Source of the DNA: Pseudisothecium myosuroides
Taxonomy: Eukaryota; Streptophyta; Bryopsida; Hypnales; Lembophyllaceae
NCBI GenBank assembly: GCA_951799445.1
Contig: OX637289.1
Coordinates: 27,280,245 to 27,344,244, forward strand
Direction of reading: 5' to 3'
DNA length: 64,000 bases
The notes under the pieces were generated by a model. The model was given only the letters and a program-made list of their open reading frames with translations. It was not told the DNA's origin and ran no database searches. Both the position numbers and the translations under genes were made by a program. This document shows positions 54,663-64,000 of this stretch, one piece after another (positions within the stretch are counted from its first letter, which is position 1; the number at the start of each line of letters is the position of its first letter).

Positions 54663-55743
54663 TTAACTACTAAAGACCAAGATGTGTTTTTTGGCAACAT
54701 AGCAATTTGGGGCAGCTCACTACAAATAGAAATTTTATTTTTGTTCTTCGTAATTTTTACAGGATAAGGCCCAATAATTTTTATAAATTTTGATTGCATG
54801 GTTAAAAAGTTATTGCATGATAGTTTGTTTTTCAACTTCGGCAGTTCGGGCCAATAAAAAAAATTACTTTTTTCAAAATAAAAATTTGAAATTGATTTTC
54901 TAGATTAATATATACACGGAAAGCTTTGAATCATTCCATTTTGATTAATGAAATGAAAGTTATGAGGAGTTTTTGTTTGCGGGTAGTTATAAAATCTCTA
55001 CTCTGAAACATTAGAAAAAAAATGAGGCCACGGGAGGGCTGTGAGTTTGGGGGGGTTGTAATGATTTTGAATGGTTGCCCGGGCACACTGTCCAAGATCC
55101 GCGTTGGCACTACTGGTGCCACCACGATTGTGGGTGACACGTATCGATGTCCGAAGGAATGCCAAGTCGCAGGAGGTGTCGACTTTCAAACCTGAAAAAC
55201 CCTGAATCTTGTGCTCTTCCGAACTTTGCGATGGAATTGATCGAGTTTTTTAGTAGGATTTTGCAACAAACGGAAGTGTACAATTCTGTAGTTTCTTTGG
55301 GGTTTAGGCCGCAGACGTCCCGTGGGGTTCTATTTTGAGAAAGTAATGAGGAAGCTAAATTTTGATAGTAGAAGTGTTGGACACAGAATTTTTCAGAATT
55401 GAGTAGGGAATTCTATTGTCATTTTGTATGAGGTCCTTGGAGTTCACAGAGAAGGGAGTTCTGTGTGTAGGCTATGCCGGTTTCACAAAGCTGCGAGGTA
55501 GCCACAGAGAGAAGAGAAGCTTCCGTTTCATTTCATGAAGAAATTGGCGTGAGAGAAGGCCGAATCAGTGAGCGATTCAAAGCTTGAAGAGCAGTACGGT
55601 AAGTTCACCGTGCACGCCCATGTCTCGAAGCAAGCAATTTTGCTTGTGAGCACAGAAGAAGGTCAATGTGAATTAGGGTTTCGTATCTGGCGTTGTCTGT
55701 ACTGAAGGGATATATGACTTCTGGAGGACCTTGCTAAGAGAAG

Positions 55744-55875
55744 ATTGCAGTTTGCTAGAACTTGAATTGAAGTGTAGTTTTCTTACATGAGGATTTAAGC
55801 TGCACACCGTTGCAGTTTGCTAGAACTTGAATTGAAGTGTAGTTTTCTTACAGGAGGATTTAAGCTGCACACCGA
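55744..55875. repeat. 66-bp tandem duplication
   Basis: Two adjacent 66-bp copies start TTGCAGTTTGCTAGAACTTG. They differ mainly at TTACATGAGG versus TTACAGGAGG, so the second copy alone has a splice acceptor-like CAG. It lies upstream of the 56,716 gene, possibly in its leader. Confidence 0.85.
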
Positions 55876-56715
55876 CAAGTTCTTCAGTGTCATACTCTAT
55901 TCTTGTCATGGAGGTGGAATGAGACTCTGGTGTGGCAGTGCTAGCTTTGATAATCATTGGCATTGTTCAAGTGTTTCAACTCGCCATTATCAAGCACCAG
56001 AAGAAATTTCAGGTGAGATTCATAGCATCTTTTTGGCTCTAAAGAGTTGAAATCAGGGTCCATGATAGTGTTCAAGTTTGTCAATCGCCTTGTTGGGATG
56101 CTCTCGAACATCTTGGAAATCAGAAGAGGAATTACGAAAACACTACAAGTTAGAATTTTTATAGAAAAATGCTCTTTTGACAAGTCTTCGTTGGACATAG
56201 CCTTGCGATATATAGAGTGTTGGCTGCATATATGTCGAGTTGTGTAGATTACTGTGGTTTTCATGCAGCTCAATTGTAAAGGACAATAGTTTGCTGTGCA
56301 CATTTCCTTTGCAGCTCATATGTACAACCTTAGAGAGCTTGTATCTTGACCCGTAGTAGTGCACATCATCTGAGAGAAATTGGTAATGGATAATGAGAAA
56401 TTGGTGAGGTTTTCCAATGCACAATGATTGTTAATGGTGCCCTTAGGCATGCTCTGAGCAGATCACGATTGGGGGCTCCATTTGAAAGCCTCAAGCTCTT
56501 CGTTTCCCTCTCTAGATCGTTTGTGATTTACTTCATACTTGTTGCTAGTAAAGTAGTGACCTGACAAGCAGTAAGTGAAAGTATCCTTCAGCCTTCACTT
56601 TGAATTCCATGTTGTATCTCATACAAGAATTGTTTAATCTTATACAATGGTGATTCATTTCATGTCTCACTACTGACATGCAAGCAATGTCCACAGGGTT
56701 CTACTGTTGTACACC
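55876..56715 (+). other. Probable 5' leader or introns of the following gene
   Basis: No long frame. A TCCACAG acceptor at 56,690-56,696 lies 19 bp before the ATG at 56,716, so an upstream exon is likely somewhere between 55,500 and 56,600. I could not place it. Confidence 0.35.
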
Positions 56716-57977
56716 ATGAGGCCGCGCCACCAAGTGCAGAGTGTTATTCTCTACACACAGAGAACCGTAGAAGGCCTTTACATACCAAGAAAAGTTGAAT
56801 TGCACTCTTGGGTTGCTTTGGAACCCGCAAGGACTGCAGAACATGCTAAGAAGTCGAAAAAGAATGGCCTCCTTTCTATTGTCGACGTGGAGAAGGCCCA
56901 AATCTTGGAGTTTCGTGTGAAGCAAGGTTCAACAACGATTTCAGCTATCAAGGTCCAGCATGCGTACATGCAAGAAGAACTGTGTTTGGACCCGGGTGCT
57001 CCTGCTCTCCAAGCCGCATGCAATTGTAAGTCCTGACTCTGTCGTTTTGCACACTCACTTCTTCTTGATACTTCCTTGTTTGCAATTGGAACTATTTTTC
57101 CTTTTGTTTCCTTGCCTTCTAAGTCATTGTGTACTGCACAGATTTGTATCCATCTACGTCCATTGATTGGGTGGACCCTTTGCGCGTCATGGAGCCGATT
57201 TGTGTTTCTCATGCTGAAGTGGGTGAAGCTTCCAAGGGGGATCGAAGTCACAGAGAACTCATGGAAGATTCCATTTTTTTCTATAATGCCAAGTACTTTC
57301 CACCAACCAGTGCGACCTTTGGACATGTAGAGGATATTTTCTTACCTGATTTCGATGATGTCGCCTGGTCTCTACCAGACATGTCCACAAGTGAGGCTTT
57401 CAGAGTAAAACTTAGACATAATTTCCTACTGTTTATGAACCCAAAAACAGGGAGTAGAGTGACACATATAAGCTGGTTCATGCCAATAGGCGTCATGGTC
57501 GACTTGTTCGCTTGTGCACCTCGTATTCACAAAACACGGACGTTATTTGTTTCCAAAGACATGTCGGACGAATTGTTCGGTTCTTTGATGGACCACGGAT
57601 GGCAGGAAAAAGTCGTCATTGCGGAAGATGTTGTTAAATGCGTGGTGGATCCTCTATCTGTACACTTCAAGTACCACCTAGGTCGTTCCACATTGTACGC
57701 TACATTTCAATTCAACAGACTAAGACTCCTCCAAGATGGACAATGGGAAGCCATCGATCAATGCGAAACTATCGAAATTGTCAAAGTTCATTGTGTATGC
57801 AGGGATGTGACTCAGGAACTCGAGGTGGGCAGTAACTGGACTCTCAATTGCATTCGAGAAGAAATTGTTATAGCTTTTGTGGATGCTGCACCAAGCAATT
57901 TCACTTTGTACATAGAAAATTCAGGCCAAATCCAGAAAAAGGTGCATACCATTCTGACTTTCTACTCTCAAAGCTAA
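56716..57977 (+). CDS. Unknown two-exon gene of the 8.1-kb transposon, 381 aa
   Basis: Exons 56,716-57,025 and 57,142-57,977 are joined across a 116-bp GT-AG intron (GTAAGT ... TGCACAG) with matching phase. The product has no domain that I recognise. Exon 1 encodes a basic segment (KKSKKNG) and a VKQGSTTISAIKVQHAYMQEEL helix. Exon 2 looks globular, with DWVDPLRVMEP, SRVTHISWFMPIGVMVDLFA and HKTRTLFVSKDM segments and a beta-rich end. No stop interrupts it, although the convergent transposase gene is damaged. Two-gene CMC elements often carry a DNA-binding accessory protein (TnpA-like), which is a possible but unproven role. Confidence 0.6.
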
Positions 57978-58228
57978 TGGTTGCTGTGCACTGCATGTGT
58001 GAACTAGGTTCTAGTATTCCACATGCTCCGATACCATATGACACTGTTGTGTTCTATGTGTGTAGCTTACTCGAAGGACAGAGGAAAAAACATTTGCACG
58101 TGATGTGCTTCCACCTATGAGGTTACTCATCATAGCTGATGTGGATACTATGCATGTGGAATCGTAGCTTCAGTGGCTGCTATTCGTCAATTCTTCTTCA
58201 CAAGTATTCCTAGACTGAAGACTTCGTT

Positions 58229-61200
58229 CTACATCTCTATCATCAGTGCAAGGCACAGTTGGAACCCATTTTGAATCCACCCTGCGGCATTTTTGACACC
58301 ACAAACTACTGTGGGCCTCCGCTGATGATGCTGCGGATGCTCCCGCCTTCTTTGAATTCTAGTCTCCAAAGATAGGTGCTGCTCTTCATCTTCCATAGTA
58401 CTTGCATTTGCGTCCTTTCTCTGCTCATGGAAACGATGTTGTATAATGCGATACCAGTGCTGGTAGGTTTGAACTAGGGGACTTTTTTTACTTCTTGTGC
58501 CCCCATGTTGAGTATGACGTTGATAGGCGGCTTTCGCTGCATAGTGTGAAAATTCCATTCCCTGGCATGACCAGATCGAGAGACTGCCATACTCATTTAT
58601 AAACCAAGGCGCGTGCTTCACCAATGCATGCTGCACTAACAAAACACTGTATTAGAAATTCCTTTTCAATGCCTTCAATGTGCGCAACTTGCTTATGCTA
58701 TGCTTAGCATGTTTGTCTTTCAGTTCACATAACTACGAATTCAATAATTAGTGTCCTATGTATTCCAGGTACAGGTTTGGAAGTGGTTCATGCAGCTAGT
58801 ACATGCACATCAAGCATGTTTGTGTGCATTTCAGGGAATGCAGCTCCAGTGATGAATAACAACAGTTACTAGCTATTTCATTCAGCACATGCGGCAGGTC
58901 GTCACAAGACCAATTCACAACAGGCTGCTTTCGTACATCCTCGTATTGCAAAGTAAGAGACACTTACCTAAAATTTTTGAATGGTAGTGGATTTCTTAGA
59001 GTAAGAAAGCTGAACTTCAGTAGCTAGCTAGTGTGACTTTCAAAGAGAGAAGGACAGTCAATGACCTATTACTTGTTTATAAATTACAAACATGTAATAT
59101 CAGTATTAGAAATTCAGTTTGTAGACATTGCTATTATAGATTGCAAGTGAGGTTTTCCGAGCTCCTTACTATATAGGGCGTGACTTGTTGTTCCCCAAAT
59201 GCCTTGATGAACTGGTGGCCCCAAGCTTCAGCCAAGCCTTGGAAGTCTTTCTTCTGGTCATCACGTAGTGTCAGCCCTTCTAAGTAGGGTTTGAGTTTTT
59301 CCAGTCCCGCCCATACTTCTAGCTTCGCCCTTTTTGCAGCACCTCCACTCATGAAGTTTTTTTCGGCTGAGACAACATCTGCATAGAGTTTGGTCGAGCC
59401 TCCAGGAAGTGTGGAAGGTGAGAATAACTTAGCAACATGAGAACCATTGAAAGACGGTTTTGAGGGAACACTGCTTTGCTTTCCGGAGAGGTGTTCGTCC
59501 TTAAAAATTCTAATGTTCCCACCATGTGCACCCGTTGATGACAACACATGCTGCATGTCATCAATTGCACTTTGTTGTAAGGTCTTGTCACAAAGGGTCC
59601 ACAGAAATTGAAAATGTAGGTGGATAATTTTTTCGACGATGCGATTTAATGCATGGAGGGTGCACATGTGCACCCTATCCATAGGAATGTTGAGAATGGG
59701 CTGCCATCGTCCCAAGCCTGCCTCTCCTGTCACTGGTTTTCCCTCATACTGTGAGCTGAAAAGGCCTCCATCCAGTATAGTAGCCCGTCGAGAGAACACT
59801 TCTGTTGCTTGTTCTGCAGTTGATATACTCGGTTTTTTTCGTTCTTGGAGGCAATAGATACAAGTTTGTTTTGCGCATGCTCCGTGGCTTAATCCATACA
59901 TGCTTCTAATGGTCTTCATGTCTGCAGAGAGATGCCACTCAACAGCAAAATCACCCACTTCTGGTACTTGGAGCTTTTGACCTCTTCCTTGTGCTTGTAT
60001 GAGCGCAGGGATTTCAGTTTGCTGGAGCACCCATGAGAGAATTTCGTGGCATTCTTTTGGAATTTGGAAACAGCCTACAGGCTAGATCTCTCTTTCAGAT
60101 TGTACGGCAAAGTATTGAGCACTTCCTATGGTAATATTTGGGTTGAGAGCTCGATTCATTAATATAATACTCAGTCGTTCTAGCTTCTGTGAATGGACTA
60201 TCTCCGCCTCATCCATTTTGAGGACAAATATCAATGGTTTCCCTGCTAATTCTGCATCATACAAACAAAGTAGTGGACATGAGTTGCAAGTGGATGTCAG
60301 GAAGCATTGCCTCATGTCATAACTGAAAAGCTACGTGATGGAGGAGAACTTTGAATGACATGGTGTGAAAACAGTGAAGCATCATAAAATTGGAGCTCTC
60401 CCTGTACCATGTTTAGTCATTGATACTTCAATTTCAGAACTTGATCTAGTCCAAATTTGTGAGTTGCTGTATTTCACTAGCACTATATTCTTTTTGAGCA
60501 GCAGCAGATTGACAAAGGTATGCAGTCATATCAAACTACAATATCAGTACTGAACTATGCAGGCAAGCTCCTGTTCATTCTCCGTTGCCTCACCAGGTAC
60601 TCAACTCCTTTGCCTGATTACTGAGAATGTCATAATGAATTCTTGAAAGTTATGATTTCACAATTTTGTTGCTTCGAAATCAGCCATATTAAAGAATATG
60701 ACCACCTAATTAATTACTCCATAGAACGATCTTCGTAGATATTCTATAAAAACTAGGAGCTTCAAAGTGAGAATCTACCAAAGGCATCAATTGAATTCAC
60801 AGATTCAAAACTAGATTTCTGAGATTCCGAAACTGATTGATATATACCTGTGTGCATGCTTGCATCATCTGGGAGTGCATATATTCTTGCAGTCATAATG
60901 AGAAGACTTTGGCTATATTGAAGTATATGACCACCTAATCAGTGCATGATAACTGAGCTTCGTACAGAGTTTGGACAACCTCGGAGGCTGAACTGGATCA
61001 CAGTCTTGAAGCAAAAAAAAATGGAAGTCAAGATTACCAAGGTTTACAACGTCATTACTGAATGATGTTCTTATAATGGATTCAAATTATGGTTGTTCTT
61101 AAAAGGCAACAATTGGAATGGAAGCTTCCATGACTCACTAGCTACGTGATTCGAATAAAATGGTCATATAAAGCATTCCTGTGTATCATACCTTCGGGCG

Positions 61201-62645
61201 TCACTTGGTACAATTGAACCATCGTCCTCTGCACCTGCTCGACGTCAACAAACAAGGAATTGTTGGCTGTGAGTTCCACACAGTCTGCAACTTTCTTCTT
61301 TGACTTTGTATGTGCTGAAACGTCCAAGGAATTGCTAATGGAGTAGTAGTTTCCAACAAAATCTGTCAACTTCGAGTTCATTTGCTTCCGTAAAATGGAG
61401 ACGTGGTAGGGTTTCGGAAGGCAGTGGGCCTTCAAGCCTTTCCCCGCTGCTGCTGCACTACCCTTCAGTTGTTTGTAAACAGAAGCATACCCTTCTTGAG
61501 TGATCCCGCTACGGTCACATGTGGCCAAAATTTCTTCAGCTCCCATTCTGGATCCAATTCTATCTAAGTACTCATTTGCGACGTGGATACCTATAGACTG
61601 CAAGGTAGGCGACTCCAACATTGATTTAACTTTGGTTCTGGAAAAAATACTTGCGAGAGTTTTGCCAGACTTCATCTGCTAGTCTTCAGAGCCACATAGA
61701 CGTTGCCGTCGTTGGTTGCCACCAATGTTGCCTTCATGGATTCGTTGAACCGTAGTTGGTGCAAGCACCGCGTGAGTCAGTCGACGCAGTGCCTTTGCTT
61801 GTCCTCCTCTCTGAGATAATGTATACAGATCTCTCTGGTGTCGGACCTGATGACGGTAACCGTAGGGAGTGCGATGGACTTGATTCCATTTTCTTTGCAG
61901 AATTTTCAGAGAACATACAACTTGATCGTGCTTTGACTTCAAATTCTGCAACTCGACCTTGTGACTTTCCTTCAGTGCGGCTAGCTCTGCGGCGTTCTCT
62001 TTTTTTTAATGCATCGATATCTGACTCTAGAGCTTCTTCCGATTGGACACTGTCATGGAGATCCTTTTCGAGATCACGTACTTTTGCATTGTTATCTTCT
62101 TGCAAAGCTGCTAATCTACTATGCAATTGTGAGGTATCATCGTCCAAAGATGCTAAGGTACTTCGCAAATGCAAGGTCTCATCATTCGAGTCATAAACTC
62201 CTAAGTCCTGTCTCTGCTTACTTTGTAAGTCTCGCAACTTCTCTACTTCTGCTTGTTTTTCCTCTAAGGATGACGTCAAATTATTTACACAGAGATTGAG
62301 GGACTCAATTTCGCTTTCTCTCAGTTTGCTCGCGCAAGCATTGACGACTGCTGCCGGTGCAGAATGCAATAAACTCGACATGTAATCAAGTAGTCCATTC
62401 TGTCCCTCTCCAACAAATTCAAGGAAACTTCGAAGATCACTGAACTTTGGCCTCTTACCTTGAAAATCTGCAAGATAAATGGAGCCATCGAGCCACAAGT
62501 CCAAATTTTTATCGCCAGCTTTTCGTTTTTGGGGAAATTGCAAACGAGAGGTTTGCTCATGTAGTAATCGACCTCTAAGAATAAGTAGTCTGTACTTTCT
62601 ATCGATTGACACTTGAACCTTGTATGGCAAATCCTCGCTTGCCAT
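58229..62645 (-). pseudogene. Disrupted RAG1/CMC-like DDE transposase gene, multi-exon
   Basis: Recognisable minus-strand exons are 62,645 to about 61,690 (leader domain and coiled coil), about 61,735-61,190 (domain with KPYHVSILRKQMNSKL), about 60,320-59,170 and 58,630-58,229. The last junction is clear: GTAAGG at 59,169-59,164 and TGCAG before 58,630, phase 0. Catalytic-type motifs are D in SADMKTI (59,920-59,922) followed by CIYC, D in MDRVHMCTLHALNRIVEKI (59,677-59,679), and E in CQGMEFSH (58,553-58,555), the layout seen in CACTA, Transib and RAG1 transposases. Damage: a frame slip at a poly-A tract (about 62,003-62,010), another frame change near 61,740, and an in-frame TAG at 60,084-60,082. 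The fusion of a coiled-coil leader to the DDE part in one gene is inferred from order and strand. Confidence 0.65.
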
Positions 62646-62703
62646 ACTCTGCTAAGCACTCATACACTAAACGAAGTTGACGAACACAAAATTCATTCAC
62701 AAA

Positions 62704-62805
62704 CTGCACGTTCCTCAGTCTCCCTTCTCTTCGCACTTCACTCTCCGATCCACACTGCACGCTCCTCAGTCTCCCTTCTCTTTGCACTTCACTCTCCGAT
62801 CCACA
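62704..62805. repeat. 51-bp tandem duplication upstream of the transposase gene
   Basis: Two copies start CTGCACGTTCCTCAGTC and CTGCACGCTCCTCAGTC, followed by a third CTGCAG. The CT-rich sequence lies about 60 bp before the ATG at 62,645, so it is probably leader or promoter. Confidence 0.8.
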
Positions 62806-63630
62806 CTGCAGACAGCTTCAAATTCTACAAGAGAGCAGACAGATTCGTCACAATCAAACCCCAACAATTGCGCTTGCTGGAGTTGCCGCCGCCAATCCTA
62901 CTCGGATGATGGCTATATTCATGAAAAGATGAATCAGCAAGTGCTTGGTGGCCTGCATTGATCGTCCCCTGCCAGTTGGATTGACGATTTCATTTGCACC
63001 GTCCAATCCTTAGCCCGATCTTGTACTGCCCGCCTGCCAGTTTGAGCTGGTATAGGAGAATACTGCTCTTGGAAAATATATTGACTACACGAAACAAATG
63101 TTCTTAACAGCCCTCTGGAGGGTTCAATTTTCTTGTAATGAAATCCTTTGAAGTCCTTTATCTAACTCAATTTTCCATATTTCTGAAAAATAAAATAAAA
63201 ACATTGAGTATAGATTGTTTATTACAACATTGCAACCATTGGAATTGGCATTTTTCAATTCCATAACTAAATTCTTGACAATTTAGTATTTTGAATCATT
63301 CATTACATCTTTCTGCTTATTATTTTTTTCCTATATGTTGTACAATTCCAAATGATGTCAACTTGCCTTCAAGAATGAATCCAAAGAAGCACCACCAACA
63401 TGGATGTTTTTTTTTATAAAAATGTGACCTTGTGAAGTATCAACGTTAATATCTTGCAATCCAAACGGTGGAAATTTCTGAAATTTTTTCCACATCTTCT
63501 AAAACCATCTTACGACAAGATCATATAGTTATAAGTGTCCAAAAATGTTTTTTTTTCTGAAATTTGTACTAGAAATGGTAGTTTTAGAGTATTTTTGGTA
63601 AAAACATAGTCAAAGAACTTTAGGGGTTAA

Positions 63631-64000
63631 AAGAAGTTAGGCAATAGCAATTTCAACCTTGTAATATGCTTTTTCATTGATAATCCATTTTACCATGCAT
63701 AAAATTAATATTCAACTATACTTAGTTGTATAATAATATGTTATTTTTGCAACTTTTTGAAGTTTTGGTAAAAGCAAAAGATATGGATTATAGGAAAGTC
63801 ATTATAGACCTTGCTAAATCAATTAAAAAAAACATAACTTTGAAACATCTCCAAAAGTATAATTCCTATTTTCAGATCTTAAATTTGGCAATGATAGGCT
63901 AAAACTATAAAGTGATTACTAAGGTAGATTTTGAATGAACTTTATATTATTACGGGGGTGCTATTTTGTGAGCTTTGAAGCGTGAACCCAAGAGCCTATG
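63631..64000. other. AT-rich right edge of the window
   Basis: No gene or repeat recognised. Confidence 0.35.

Larger units (their letters stand above)
55009..63140. mobile_element. 8,132-bp DNA transposon with CATTA termini (CMC/RAG1-like)
   Basis: The ends are CATTAGAAAAAAAATGA and, reversed, CATTACAAGAAAATTGA, with AGAGGGCTGT/GGAGGGCTGT matching a little further in. AAA flanks both sides (55,006-55,008 and 63,141-63,143), and the host family B element is contiguous across it. The 3-bp duplication and CAxTA termini fit the CACTA/CMC group. It carries two convergent genes, one with RAG1/CMC-type catalytic motifs. The CATTA terminus differs from canonical CACTA. Confidence 0.8.
54663..63630 (-). 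mobile_element. TTAA family B element split by an 8.1-kb transposon
   Basis: The left part is 54,663-55,008 (TTAACTACTAAAGACCAAG...) and the right part 63,141-63,630 (...CTTTAGGGGTTAA). Together they follow the reversed family B order: CGGGTAGTTATAAAATCTCTACTCTGAAA continues as TCCTTTGAAGTCCTTTATCTAACTCAATTTT, as in the intact copy at 21,139-22,101. Everything between is the later CATTA transposon. Confidence 0.75.

Overview
The window looks like the nuclear genome of a green plant (streptophyte), probably not a flowering plant. Supporting signs are a Ty1/copia retrotransposon, a trihelix transcription factor gene with short GT-AG introns, plant-type CCCTAAA telomere units, a CACTA-type hairpin MITE, and AT-rich intergenic DNA packed with small inverted-repeat elements. 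Most of the 64 kb is transposons nested in transposons. I found no tRNA or rRNA gene and no CRISPR array.

Region 1 to about 35,950 is one decayed copia element, with its gag, protease, integrase and reverse transcriptase pieces at 84-6,153 and the rest of RT and RNase H plus a 3' LTR at 33,908-35,950. It is split by a 27,746-bp DNA transposon at 6,154-33,899. That transposon has terminal inverted repeats starting CTGGGTTGTCA, a perfect 8-bp target duplication ATTATAAT that fits the hAT rule nTnnnnAn, and GACGTC/GGTCGG-rich subterminal DNA. Skipping the element and one target copy puts the copia frame back in register at the YVDD motif. Inside are four intron-poor genes pointing outward from an AT-rich centre: a BED/hAT transposase with a long acidic tail (minus, 8,164-11,577), a large RING-H2 protein (minus, 14,917-18,117 or further), a glycine-rich protein with a ubiquitin-interacting motif (plus, 24,094-25,200), and a protein kinase-like protein (plus, 29,020-30,504). 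The RING and UIM proteins share an N-terminal module. Each gene lies just downstream of a CGGTCGG/CCGACCG array followed by a TATA box, and the same kind of array sits inside both ends of the transposon. I read this as a giant hAT transposon with a ubiquitin-themed cargo and a shared promoter design. It is the main candidate for an undescribed system here.

From 36 to 42 kb there is a dead second hAT transposase (ZNF862-like), broken by a 731-bp element with 30-bp TIRs and a TTTA duplication, plus a 149-bp perfect-hairpin MITE. From 46 to 52 kb lies the only gene that looks like an ordinary host gene, a three-exon trihelix factor with a SAM-like C-terminus.

From 55,009 to 63,140 there is an 8,132-bp transposon with CATTA TIRs and an AAA duplication. 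It carries two convergent genes: an unrecognised two-exon gene and a disrupted multi-exon gene whose product has the D...CxxC...D...E layout of RAG1/CMC-type transposases. This transposon sits inside one of many TTAA-flanked, piggyBac-like non-autonomous elements (TIR CCCCTAAAG). At least three families of these, here called A, B and C, are scattered across the window, and in one place B is inserted at a TTAA inside A.
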